Assembly: GCA_016946835.1 (NCBI GenBank)
Contig: JACVTC010000232.1
Span: 47,501 to 111,500, forward strand
Direction: 5' to 3'
DNA: 64,000 nt
DNA from: Neocallimastix lanati (nom. inval.)
Lineage: Eukaryota > Neocallimastigomycota > Neocallimastigomycetes > Neocallimastigales > Neocallimastigaceae
A program made the translations under genes and the position numbers. The stretch's first letter is position 1. Every line of letters starts with the position of its first letter. Shown piece after piece: positions 43,920-55,800 of the stretch. The notes beneath the pieces were generated by a model. The model ran no database searches and had not been told where the DNA came from. It saw only the letters and a list, made by a program, of their open reading frames with translations.

Positions 43920-46900
43920 TTAAGATTGAACTTCGTCCCTTGAAGTTAATTCTTTTTCTGGAATGATATAAGGAAAAATATTTTTAATATGTATATTTCG
44001 ATCAAGAAGTTTTCCTGTTTGAGGATCTTCGAGGACAACTGTATTGAATTTTTGTTTGTTAACTACTTTATATGGTCCATAAAAGTAAGGATTTAATTTA
44101 CTTCTTCCAATTAATCTTATCATCACGTAATCTCCGGGTTTATAATTTTTATTTAGTGATTTCGATAGTCCAATGCGATGTTCCCAATATTGATTTGCGT
44201 AATCCGAATATTCTGTTGCTTGTTTCACCCAATTCTGATGTCTTAGGAATCTTCTAAAAATATATTCTTCATCTGTTTCATTTGGATCTTTGTAAATATC
44301 TAGAAACATTACTTCTAATGGCCAGGTGTCTTTTCTCCCATAAAGTAATTCAAAGCTGCTAAATTTTGTTTTGGAATTTTTTGTTGTTCTAAGAGCCCAA
44401 AGTGCGGATGGTAAATATTCATCCCATTCACTTTCGTTTTCAATTAAGAGTCTTAGAATTTTCTCTACTTCTCTATTACGGTTTTCAATCATACCATTTG
44501 ATTCTGGATAATGTGGAGATACAAAGTGCACCATGACCCATAAAGATCGATCATCATTTTAGTAATATCTGATGCGAACGAACTTCCATTATCTGTAACA
44601 ATTATTTCTGGAGAACCATGTCTTGATATAACTTCAGTTAAAAATTTTATAACTTCTTCAGTCTTTGTGTTTGGAATGGCTTTAGCTTCAACCCATTTTG
44701 TGAAGTAGTCAACCAATGTAATAATATTCATATTTCCATTTTTAGTAATTGGAAGAGGACCAATCGTATCAAGTCCAACACGAGTAAATGGTTGTTCAAC
44801 TGGTGTTACATTATCTGCAGTGTTTTTCGGGATTGGTTTTGGTCTACAAAGTTGACATTTTCCGCAAGATTTGATCCACATCCTAACGTCATTCCAAATG
44901 CCGGGCCAATAATATGAATTTAGTATTCTGTTTACAGTTTTTTCGGCTCCTTCATGTCCTACAGAATGAGCACGATTAATTATATCCTTTTTGTTTTCTT
45001 CACGGTAGATAACTTTTAAATAAGTATCATCTTTCTTATAATATAAGGTGTTATCAACAACTTGATAATTCTTAGTGAAGTATTTGATTATTCCTTCTGG
45101 TAGGTTTAAATCTTTTGGATTAAGATCAGCTAAAATTGTATTAATACATTTTATAATATCTTCGCTATCTTTTGAAGGTAGTCTTGAAAGAGCGTCTGCG
45201 AAAACATTTTTCTTTTCTTTTTCATATTTTAGTTCAATTTTATATTTGTTAAATTCTTCTATCCAACGCATGTGTCTTCCTTTATTTGGAATAGTATTTT
45301 TGTAAAATCCTAAGAGTGGTTTATGATCCATAATGAATATAGTTGGTTTCTTGTTACTAATTAAGTACTAACGGAATTTTTGGATTGCGTAATTAATAGC
45401 CAAACCTTCAAGATCAGTTACAGAGTAATTTCTTTCTGGAGGTGATAAAGTACGACTTACACAACAAATTGGGTGTTCCAATTTGTCTTCCTCCACCTGT
45501 AAGAGGACAGCACCGATACCTTGAGTAGAGGCGTCTGTTTTAACAATAAATTCTTTATCAAAGTCAGGATAACATAATATAGGGTCAGACAATAAACAGT
45601 GACGAATGTCTTCAAAAGCTTCATTACGATCAGAAGTCCATATATATGGTTGATTTTTCTTAAGTAGTTTAAAAAGAGAGTCAGCTCTTATAGAGAAATT
45701 TTGTATAAATTTTCTGTAATAACTAGCAAGACCAAGGAAGGACCTGAGTTCATTAACATTTTTGGGAGCTTCCCAAAGGGCTATACTTTGAACTTTAGAA
45801 GGAACAGTTTTTAAACCATTAGGGGTAAGAACATGACCTAAGACTTCAATTGATTCTTGGAAAAATTTGCATTTTTGAAGATTGAGGGAGAGATTATACT
45901 TAGAGAATATTTCAAATACTTGTTTTAAATGTTCAAGATGTTCTTCAATAGAAGTAGAATATACAACTATGTCATCGATGTAAACGAATAAGCATTTACC
46001 AATGAGGGGTAAAAGGATTCTGTTCATCTCCCTTTGAAAGGTAGCGGGAGCATTAGTTAAACCGAAAGGCATAACAACAAAATTATAGTTTCCAAATTTT
46101 GTTGTGAAAGAAGTTTTTTCAATATCTTTGGGATTCATTGGGATTTGGTGATAACCCGAATATAAGTCAAGGGCTGAAAATATTTTAGCACCTCTAACTG
46201 AAGAGACAAGTTCATCGATGAAAGGAAGTGCATATGAATCTTTAATAGTGATTTCATTAAGCCTTCTGTAATCTATACATAGTCTCCATTTCCCATTTTT
46301 CTTTCTGACTAATAAAACAGGAAATGACCAAGGGGAATGCGAGGGAATAATTAAGCCTTTATTAAGTAAGGATATAATTTCTTCTTCTAGAATATCAGAA
46401 TTCTCTTTTGATAATTTATAAGGTTTTAGCTTAATAGGTTTTTCAGTAGTAGTAATTATTGAATGTGGTTCAAGGTTAGCAGTTGTTAGCTGACTTAGTG
46501 ATGTTGCCATACAGTTTTTGTATTGATTAATAAGACTTTCAAATTTTGATTTAACTTTATCTGAAACAGAATTGAGAATTTCGTTTAAGGTAGAGTTAAA
46601 TTCACGAATTTCTTCATCTTCTTTAGATACATAAATAGCATTCATTAAGGGAATATTATTCGTATTATTTGAGTTAATTATCTGGATTATCTTTTTAAGA
46701 CCTTTTCTTGTTTTCTGATATATGAAATCATCATCTGGATCAATAAGTAATCTATATTTCTTTTGAATACTTCTTCCAAATATAATATCAAAGTATGGAT
46801 TATCTTGATTTATAATATAAAACTTTTCATAAATGTTGCAAGAATCATTAATGTTAATTTTCAATGGAACATAGTATTTAGTAGGTACTGTAGATCCATT

Positions 46901-47786
46901 TGCTAAAGTAATATTTTGTTCTATTATATCTTCTTCAATTTTCACATCATTAAATTTATTTAAACATCCTGTTGTTATAACATTTACATTTGCTCCTGTA
47001 TCGTAAAGAATTTTTAAAAATACTTCTTTCGTTTTTCCAATAAAGATTGGAATAGGAATATTATAAAGAGAGCATAATACATTATCTATTTTTGGCTTAT
47101 AACCTTGTCCTAATTCCTTCCTAAGAGTAGGACTAATAGAAAGTAATTGTGCAAGACTAATTTTCGGAAACAAGTTGTTGGCTTCCTTAATTATACTAAA
47201 CTTATTACCTGGTTCTAACATTTGTATATCTGTCATACTTCTTTTTCTGGTTTGTTTAGTTTGACTGAGAGATTGACTATGAGTTAGAACGTCTTTGGTA
47301 TTATTTTCATTATTTATTTTTCTATGTTCATCAATTATGTTAATTACATTATTCTCATTATTTCTATTATTACTTTCATTATTATTTCATTATTGTTTTC
47401 TGAATTATTTTTCATTTCAGAATCTTTTGTATTTTCCTTTGTATTATTTGGTTCATCAATAATAATTTCATCATTATCATTTAATTCATGGTCATTTAGT
47501 TTTTCATTATTAAGTTCTTCACTTATTTTTCTTCTTCTTGTATTCCTGATTGCTTTCTTTTGTTGTTTAACTTTCTTAATATTTGGTTGATTAAGAATGG
47601 ATGGTTTAACTATACTTTTATTATTTGGAGAGATTTTATTCTTATCCAAGGTACTTGTAGGCACTTTCTTTGTATGGGCTACATTAATTTGAGGGATTTG
47701 ATTATTTTCGTTATTAAGGTAATTTATTGATTGATTTGATGATGCAATTTTAGTTATTTTGGGAGATTGCTTACTCCCATAATTTA
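43920..47786 (-). pseudogene. pol: element C2 Pol, broken by frameshifts and amber
   Basis: Same domain order and almost the same sequence as C1 Pol. Lesions: a one-base deletion near 47387 in the Asn-rich N-terminus (absent from C1), TAG at 45368-45370 in RNase H, and a one-base deletion near 44530 between the second integrase Asp and the catalytic Glu. The last two are the same as in C1. The TGG mutated in C1 (23783) is intact here. DTGA protease, YIDD RT and integrase motifs remain recognisable. Confidence 0.88.
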
Positions 47787-47793
47787 ATTTAAA
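47744..47793 (-). promoter_or_regulatory. element C2 gag-pol -1 frameshift signal with pseudoknot
   Basis: Identical to C1: heptamer T TTA AAT at 47787-47793, stem 1 at 47774-47779 with 47760-47765, stem 2 at 47766-47770 with 47744-47748. Gag stop at 47784-47786. Confidence 0.87.
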
Positions 47794-48677
47794 CACTCTT
47801 CTTCTAATTCAGGGCAATCATCTTTAACATGACCTATTCTTTGACAATTTAAACATACATTGATTTTTAAATCAGCAAGTTTCTGAGTTATTATTTGCAA
47901 TTCATCATCTTGGAGTTGTGTAGGTTTCAATGTGATTTTTCTATTTTCAACATTTTGATTAATATAATTATGAGTAGGCTTTATATTATTATTATATTTT
48001 TGGTAATTATTGTTGTGACTATTATTTATATTATTATTCTTATTATTAAATGTATTATTTTTATTATAAGTACTTGTATAATATGTTCCATAATTATTTT
48101 GAGTGTTAGATTTTATATTTCTTTTGTTTGGTTCTCCTTTATCTTTAGATCTATTTGATTCTACTAATTTATATATCTTCTCCTTTTTAGACGTTATTTG
48201 CATTGCATCCTTTAAGTTTTGCGGTTCTGCTTCTAATAAAGCCTCATAGGTTTTAGTTAAAGTCCGAAATGCATTAATATAATAAGAGATTATAACTTCC
48301 TTATTTAAATCAATTCTAATTTTATTTAAAAGTGTTTCAAACCTTATGTTGAATTCTGCAACACTTTCTCCTTTCTTAATTGTAGCTGTTGAAAGTTCTA
48401 ATAACCTTGAATTTTTAGGAAGAGAACCCTTGTAATGTTCCTGTAATTTACTTATAATGGTATCATATTTATCTGGGGTAGTTTTATTTAATGAATTTAT
48501 TACTATCTTTCTTGCAATACCAGTAGTAATTGAAATTAAACATTCTATCTTTTCTTCTTCGTCAATTTTATTGGAATTACACCAACGAGTATATGAGAAA
48601 TTCCAATCATCAAATTCTACAGTCGGTTGACCTAATATAGGAATTCTGTTGAAATTAATTGATTTTAAATCGGACAT
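47784..48677 (-). CDS. gag: element C2 Gag, intact
   Basis: 297 residues with no stop, starting MSDLKSINFNRIP. A capsid-like region (FNIRFETLLNKI) is followed by an Asn-rich linker at about 190-240. The zinc knuckle CLNCQRIGHVKDDC is at 275-288. It is the intact counterpart of C1 Gag. Since the linked pol is broken, this copy could supply Gag but not polymerase. Confidence 0.88.
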   Translation of the reverse strand: MSDLKSINFNRIPILGQPTVEFDDWNFSYTRWCNSNKIDEEEKIECLISITTGIARKIVINSLNKTTPDKYDTIISKLQEHYKGSLPKNSRLLELSTATIKKGESVAEFNIRFETLLNKIRIDLNKEVIISYYINAFRTLTKTYEALLEAEPQNLKDAMQITSKKEKIYKLVESNRSKDKGEPNKRNIKSNTQNNYGTYYTSTYNKNNTFNNKNNNINNSHNNNYQKYNNNIKPTHNYINQNVENRKITLKPTQLQDDELQIITQKLADLKINVCLNCQRIGHVKDDCPELEEECLN

Positions 48678-48874
48678 TTTACTCTGGAATTTAGAAGTAA
48701 TTTTGTTTTCTCTTTAATATAACTTATATACTTTATTTTATATAATAATTTATTCACTAACAAAATATTTATATATTTAAATTTAATTATTTAATCAAAT
48801 TTTTTGATTTATTAAAATTTTATATATTCAATTTCAATTTATTTATTCATTCACTTATTATACGTTTCTTTAAT

Positions 48875-48909
<35 letters not shown>

Positions 48910-49264
48910 TTATTTATTTATTTAAGAACCTCGAATTATATATGTAGCAGTAATAGATTTTCTTGGCGTTCTGATTATGTTTTCGACCTCATTAGACTCT
49001 ACTTACTCTCTTGTGCTGTTTTCATTCGACTGGTTATAAAGTTTTCCGTTTCTCTGGATCTCTCACCAAAGTATCGATATAACCAATAAATTACTCTCCA
49101 GTACAATTTTCAGTTCTGTCTAACCTCTACTCTCTATAATCAGGACCCAATACTCTCTCTTGCTACTCTAATTTATATCTTATTAATCTCGACCTAGAGT
49201 CAAGCTCCAATAGTTTATGATTAATAAAATATAAACCTATATAATTCTTTAAAATTAAAATAGA

Positions 49265-49298
<34 letters not shown>

Positions 49299-49653
49299 AA
49301 TATCTATCGTTTCCTTTCCTTATATTTGTCGTTCTTTTCCTATTTATTTATTATTTTCTTCTTAATATAAATGGCTTTCTTCCCAATATTAATTTAATTT
49401 TTTTTTTTTTTTACTAATTTAATTATTTTTATTTATTATATTATTATTATATTATTATATATATATACATATATATATTTTTTATTTTTAATTTTAAATT
49501 ATGAAATTTTATACTAGTTCATACTCTAGTTTTTATTTTTAATTATTATTATATAATAAATATTATTTATCCTGTATTTTATTATTATTATGAATTTTTA
49601 TACTAGTTCATACTCTAGTGTTAATAAATAATACTTATTAATAATAAGTTAGC
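48678..49653 (-). other. element C2 leader
   Basis: Leader between primer site and gag, with several T tracts (48875-48907, 49265-49291). 48930-49230 is alignable with C1 28480-28800 but clearly diverged. The sequence next to the primer site (49420-49653) is again near-identical to C1. Confidence 0.6.
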
Positions 49654-49676
49654 TGCCTCTCCGGTTCGAAGGACCA
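49654..49676 (-). promoter_or_regulatory. element C2 primer-binding site
   Basis: Same sequence and one-base offset from the LTR as in C1 (TGGTCCTTCGAACCGG in element sense). Confidence 0.5.
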
Positions 49677-49677
49677 C

Positions 49678-49932
49678 TGATAAATTTTAGAAATTATCTT
49701 AATTTTAATATAGAATTAAAAAGTGATAATTTCAATTTATTTTAATAATAACTGTATAAGTTATTTATGAATTAAAAAAAAATGTTTTATTAAAAATAAC
49801 ACTAAAAATTTGATTTATTAGAACACTTGTTTTCTAATATTTTATTTTATAAATCTTTTATTAAAATTTATTAAACATTATAAAATTTAAAAGTGATTAT
49901 TAAAATTATAAAATTAATTAATTAATTAATTA

Positions 49933-49969
<37 letters not shown>

Positions 49970-50460
49970 TTTACATGAAATATTTACAAGTATTTATATT
50001 TTTCTTTAAAATTAAACTATTTATAATTTATAAATAAAAAGAATAATTAAATAAAATAAGAGTAATAAAATTAATAATAAAATAAATATTTAATAATAAA
50101 ATAAATAAATTTGTTTATTATAAAAATAATTAAAAATATTATGTTATTTAAATTAATTAATTTTGTTATTATAAAAATATTATTTAATTATAAAATTAAT
50201 TATAAAAATTATTATAAAACTAATTATAAAAATTAATTATTTTATTTTAAATTTAATCTTAATATTTTTATTTTGAAAAATATATAATATTTCTTTCATA
50301 TCTGAGTATTTATGTAATTTTTAATTTATTTGATTTATTTAATTAATTAATTAATTTTTTTTTTATTTTATTTTATTAAATTATTATTAAACTTGGCTAA
50401 GGTTAGTTTTGATTTTATGTATAATAAATTTTCAAGATTTATTAATTTTGTTATTTATCA
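49678..50460 (-). mobile_element. element C2 5' LTR
   Basis: 783 bp, the partner of 43127-43907. It is followed by TTT and a third C-family LTR. Confidence 0.88.
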
Positions 50461-50463
50461 TTT

Positions 50464-50729
50464 TGATAAATTTTAGAAATTATCTTAATTTTAATGTAGA
50501 ATTAAAAAGTGATAATTTCAATTTATTTTAATAATAACTGTATAAGTTATTTATGAATTAAAAAAAATGTTTTATTAAAAATAACACTAAAAATTTGATT
50601 TATTAGAACACTTGTTTTCTAATATTTTATTTTATAAATCTTTTATTAAAATTTATTAAACATTATAAAATTTAAAAGTGATTATTAAAATTATAAAATT
50701 AATTAATTAATTAATTAATTAATTAATTA

Positions 50730-50778
<49 letters not shown>

Positions 50779-51271
50779 TTTACATGAAATATTTACAAGT
50801 ATTTATATTTTTCTTTAAAATTAAACTATTTATAATTTATAAATAAAAAGAATAATTAAATAAAATAAAAGTAATAAAATTAATAATAAAATAAATATTT
50901 AATTTTAAAATAAATAAATTTGTTTATTATAAAAATAATTAAAAATATTTTGTTATTTAAATTAATTAATTTTGTTATTATAAAAATATTATTTAATTAT
51001 AAAATTAATTATAAAAATTATTATAAAACTAATTATAAAAATTAATTATTTTATTTTAAATTTAATCTTAATATTTTTATTTTGAAAAATATATAATATA
51101 TTTCTTTCATATCTGAGTATTTATGTAATTTTTAATTTATTTGATTTAATTAATTAATTAATTAATTTTTTTTTTATTTTATTTTATTAAATTATTATTA
51201 AACTTGGCTAAGGTTAGTTTTGATTTTATGTATAATAAATTTTCAAGATTTATTAATTTTGTTATTTATCA
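50464..51271 (-). mobile_element. solo LTR C3
   Basis: An 808-bp C-family LTR in tandem with the C2 5' LTR, separated only by TTT. The TTAA and AAT microsatellites are further expanded (50699-50776). There is no internal region, so this is either a separate solo LTR or the relic of a tandem C element. Confidence 0.85.
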
Positions 51272-51274
51272 ATT

Positions 51275-51948
51275 TGACAAATGTTGATTATTATCTTAAT
51301 TTAGAATTTACTTCTAAAAGTGATAATAATGTGTCAATTAAAAAGGTAGTTATTAACACAAAAATGTTAATTAAAACACTAAAGTTTAAAGTAAGAAAAG
51401 AATATTTGTTTTTTTTTTATAATAAAACTTTATTTATCAATATAAAATTGTACTTTTTATTATTTTGAATATTTATATTCTTAATAAAAAGTATTTAAAA
51501 TAAATGAGAATAAGAGAAAATAATTTATTAAAACTTAAATTTTAAATTTTTAATTCTTGAATTCTGATTTTTTATTTTTAAAGAAATATTTACATGTTTT
51601 TATAATTTTCTTTGAAATTTAAATTATTTAAAATAAAACTATATAATTATTTTAAGTAAACACTTTTAAGATAAAATAAACAATTTTGTTATTATTAATA
51701 AGTTTCTTTTTAATTAATATTAATATCAATTTAAACTGAGATTTAATTTAAAATCGTTAAAGTAAAATAAAAGAATAATTTAATATAAAATACATTGTTC
51801 TTTAAATTAAAATAATATTTATTTAGTAATTTTAAATCTTTTAATTTATTTTTATTAAAATATTATTTTATAATTATCAATAACTAATGAAGAGGGTTAT
51901 TATTCCATTTTATTGATTTTTCTTAATTTATAATTTGGTTATTTATCA
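51275..51948 (-). mobile_element. solo LTR N2
   Basis: TGACAAATGTTG to GGTTATTTATCA, related to N1 (31611-32365) and more loosely to C and L LTRs by the right end and by the block around 51590-51640. Three bases (ATT) separate it from C3. Confidence 0.65.
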
Positions 51949-52410
51949 AATTTTTGTAAAGAATAATAATTAATTTTTATTAAAATAAAAAATAATTATT
52001 AATCTTTATTAAATAAAATAATAATTATTTAATAAAATTTATTAACTTTATTATAAAATATTTTTAATATAAAATTATTATTAATAATTTAAAATTAATA
52101 TTGTAAAATTATTATTCTTTATCATTGTATTAATTAATAATATTAAAATAATTAAACATTAATATTTTTTATATTTGTTAAAATTCATTTGATAATTAAA
52201 TGTTAAGTTTTAATTTAAATAATTGTTACATTAATATAATTTTAAACAAATCTAATATAAATTATAGAATTATAATTTAGAAATAATTATAAAATTATAT
52301 TAAAAATCATAATGTAACAAATCAAATGAAAAAAGAATAATTAATATTTAAAAAATTAATTAAAATAAAACAATGTCATGTATAATTGACATTGTTTAAA
52401 TAAAACAAAC

Positions 52411-52459
52411 GTTAATTGAAGTTTTCCGATTGGAAAATATCGGTTTTTATTCAATTAAC
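52411..52459 (+). promoter_or_regulatory. ENE-like hairpin, G 5' LTR
   Basis: Outer stem GTTAATTGAA/TTCAATTAAC (10 bp), U-rich sides GTTTT and TTTTTA, inner stem CCGAT/ATCGG with an 8-base loop. Both stems differ from A and D yet pair perfectly. Confidence 0.6.
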
Positions 52460-52491
52460 ATATGATCAATTTTATTAATAATTGATCATTA

Positions 52492-52548
52492 AACTTTTTA
52501 GGTTTTTCTCCCAAATCTTTTCCTAAAAAGTTATTCATTAAGATTTGG
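52492..52548 (+). promoter_or_regulatory. U3 pseudoknot, G 5' LTR
   Basis: Stem 1 AACTTTTTAGG/CCTAAAAAGTT (11 bp). Loop CCAAATCTT (52511-52519) pairs perfectly with AAGATTTGG (52540-52548). Both stems carry changes compensated on the opposite arm relative to A and D1. Confidence 0.65.
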
Positions 52549-52761
52549 AACTTTACTATAAATAATTCTTGATTTTCTTTATTTTGAAAATTAAGAGTTA
52601 TTATTATAAGAATATAATTATAATAATAAACAAAATAAATTTTTAATTATTTTAGAAATAACAAAATCTTAATAAAAATTATTTTTTAATAAAAAATATT
52701 TTAATATAAATAAAAATTTTATGAAATATTGGCATCATTAAATCTCTTGTAATAAAATAAA

Positions 52762-52800
<39 letters not shown>

Positions 52801-52860
52801 ATTATAATTTTTATAAAAAATATATTATACTCTATACATTCACTTTATTTTTATTTCATA

Positions 52861-55800
52861 ATGAATATTAATATTGCAGGTACTTCAGAAAACAATGGAA
52901 ATAATGACATTTCCATTTCAAAAAATAAGCCGGATGAAACATCAAAGTTAATTTCAACTATTACGGAGTATATTCCAACCTTCTTCTCACCCAATGGCAT
53001 ACTAACACAAGAAAAAGAAAATGAAAATAACTTGAATATGATAGAAATTATTAGCCAATGTGAGCTCTTTTTCCATGACCACCCAAATTCTTTTACTGCT
53101 GAAGAAAGTAAATGTTCTTTTTTAATTCACAAATTACAAGGTCCTTCAAAAAAATGGGGTTTATCTCTTAAGGAAGAAGGGATTCTTCAAACACTTGGAT
53201 ATGAGAAATTTAAAGAATTACTAATCAACAATTTTGGTGATAGCAAAGAACAGAGGTATTCTCTTATTGAAAAACTATTAAATTTAAGACAAAGGACCCT
53301 TGGAAAGGCAGCCTTTTATACTATAGAATTTAGAAGGCTTGCCAAAAGAATTGGATGGAATGATGGAGTTTACATTGACTTAATAAGAAGAGGACTCCTA
53401 GAAGAAGTTCAAAAAGAATTTGATAAAGCCGAACGGCCTTCTAACTTATTTGAAGCTACTAATTTGATTATCACATTGGATAAGAAATGTTATTTGGAAA
53501 CCAACCTAAAGTCTAAAGATAAAAGTCCTAAGGATACCTATCACAAAAGGAAATTCTCCGAATCCAAAAGGAGTGAATATAGAAATAAAAATTATCAGAA
53601 ATATAAGAAAAGTAAAATTGATAATTTATTATCAGCAAATTTCACTCCTAACAAGAAAAATATGATGACCTCCACTTTTTTATTTGTAGTCAACAATGAT
53701 AAAATTAAAATTAAATTATTAATAGATTCTGGCTCTTCCAGAAGTTTCATTTGTCAAAATTTCGTTAAAATAAATAAGATTCCGTATTCTGGTCTACCAT
53801 CTCCTGTTAACATTCAACTACCAAATGGAAAATCTATGAATATTAAGTATGTGACTAAACCTCTTAAACTCAGCTTTATGGATCACCATGAAACATTTGA
53901 ATTTAATATTGCCAGTTTACAACTCCAAGGAATTACTGGAATTCTAGGAAGAGATTGGCTTAACAAACATAAGCCCTATATAAATTTTGAAAAAAATACT
54001 ATTTACTTCTTAGAAAAGTACTGTGCAAAACATTGTGATTCAGCAAAAGGGAATAAATTTATCTTCCATTCTAAAGATTTCACTGCTTCTATAGTCCCTG
54101 ACGATACAATTGTCTACGATAATCTTCTTAATGAAGAAAATGATGTAGATCTTTGTGCTGCTTTACAAGAAATCCCTATTGAACGTACTAAAGAACAAAG
54201 CATTGAAACAAAAAAAGAAATTGTTGAAAAATATTACTTCAATTTAAAGAAAACATTTGAGAAAAAAGAAGCCGACAAATTGCCACCCCACAGAAATTAT
54301 GACATGTCTATAGATTTAATCCCAGAAAGTCAACTATACTACGGTCCAATATATTCTTTATCCATCACAGAAATGAAAGCCTTAAAGGAATATATAAATG
54401 AAAATTTAAATAAGGGATTTATTCGGAAGTCGAATTCACCCGCTGGTGCTCCAGTTCTCTTTGTAAGAAAACATGATGGGACGTTAAGACTTTGTGTTGA
54501 CTATCGCAAGTTGAATTCAATTACTATTAGAAATAGTTACCCTATACCAAGGATAAATGATCTTATTGAATCCTTCCAGGGTGCGGTAATTTTTACACGT
54601 CTGGATCTCAGATCAGCATACAATTTAATAAGAATACGAGAAGGACATGAATATTTGACGGCGTTTAGGACTCCCATAGGACATTACGAATACTTAGTAA
54701 TGCCGTTCGGGCTAAGAAATGCACCTTCAGTCTTCCAACACTTTGTACAGGATATATTCTCTGATGTTTTTGGAAGATTTGTTCAAATCTACTTGGATGA
54801 TATTATTATTTATTCTAAAAGTAGTAAAGAACATACAAGTCATGTTTCCCTCATATTGAGTAGGCTAATAGAAAATGGATTATACGCAAAATTAGAAAAG
54901 TGCAACCTCCATGTCCAGGAAACAAATTTCTTAGGATTCAGAATCTCTTCTAAAGGACTTATTATGAATGAAGATAAGCTGAAATCTATTCTAGAGTGGC
55001 CCGTTCCAAAAAATCTCAAGGAACTTCAAAGCTTTCTTGGCTTATGCAATTTCTATAGGAGGTTTATAAAAGACTTTGCTCAAATCATGGAGCCACTCAG
55101 AAAATTATTAAAAAAGGATAATCAGTACATATGGAATGAGAAAGCCGATGAAGCATTTACTAGATTAAAAGAATCCTTCAAAAGTAACAAACTCCTTATT
55201 CATCCTGACCCAGATAAAGAATTCATCGTAGAAACAGATGCAAGTGACTTCGCCGTTGGATGTATCTTGTCTCAAAAAAGTGAAGAAGATAATCAGCTTC
55301 ACCCAGTAGCATTTTATTCTAGATCCATGACCCTAACTGAATCTAATTATACTATATATGATAAAGAGCTTTTAGCTGTCATAACCGCATTAGAAGTGTG
55401 GAGACATCACTTGGAAGGTTCAAAGCTACCAGTTCAAATTATAACAGATCATAAAAACTTACTCTATTTCAAAAAACCTCATCACTTAAACCAAAGACAA
55501 ATAAGATGGGGTTTATTTCTCTCAAAATTTGATTACAGAATATCATATAGATCTGGAGAAAAAAACAGCAGACCAGATGCACTTTCCAGGAGACCAGACT
55601 ACAAGGAATTGCAAGATGGTAAAAAATCTATCAAAACAACTCTTTTAAAAGAAGAAGATTTCTGTTGTACTACTATAGAAAATATTAACAAATTGATAGA
55701 AGCTCAGAAAAAAGACAAATATTGTAGAGACATTTTCTCAAAACTAAAAAATAAAGACTCCCAATTAAAATCTTCTGTTTTTAGCATAGTTGAAGGAATC

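Larger units (their letters stand above)
51955..52860 (+). mobile_element. element G 5' LTR and leader, right boundary unresolved
   Basis: Begins TGTAAAGAATAATAATT like the element A LTR. It has the ENE-like hairpin (52411-52459), the U3 pseudoknot (52492-52548) and TATAAATA (52557-52564). The expected terminal TTCTTTACA and a self-priming site are not found before the ATG. The sequence is not alignable with the 3' LTR at 56959-57880 beyond general layout. An A tract lies at 52760-52798. Confidence 0.6.
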
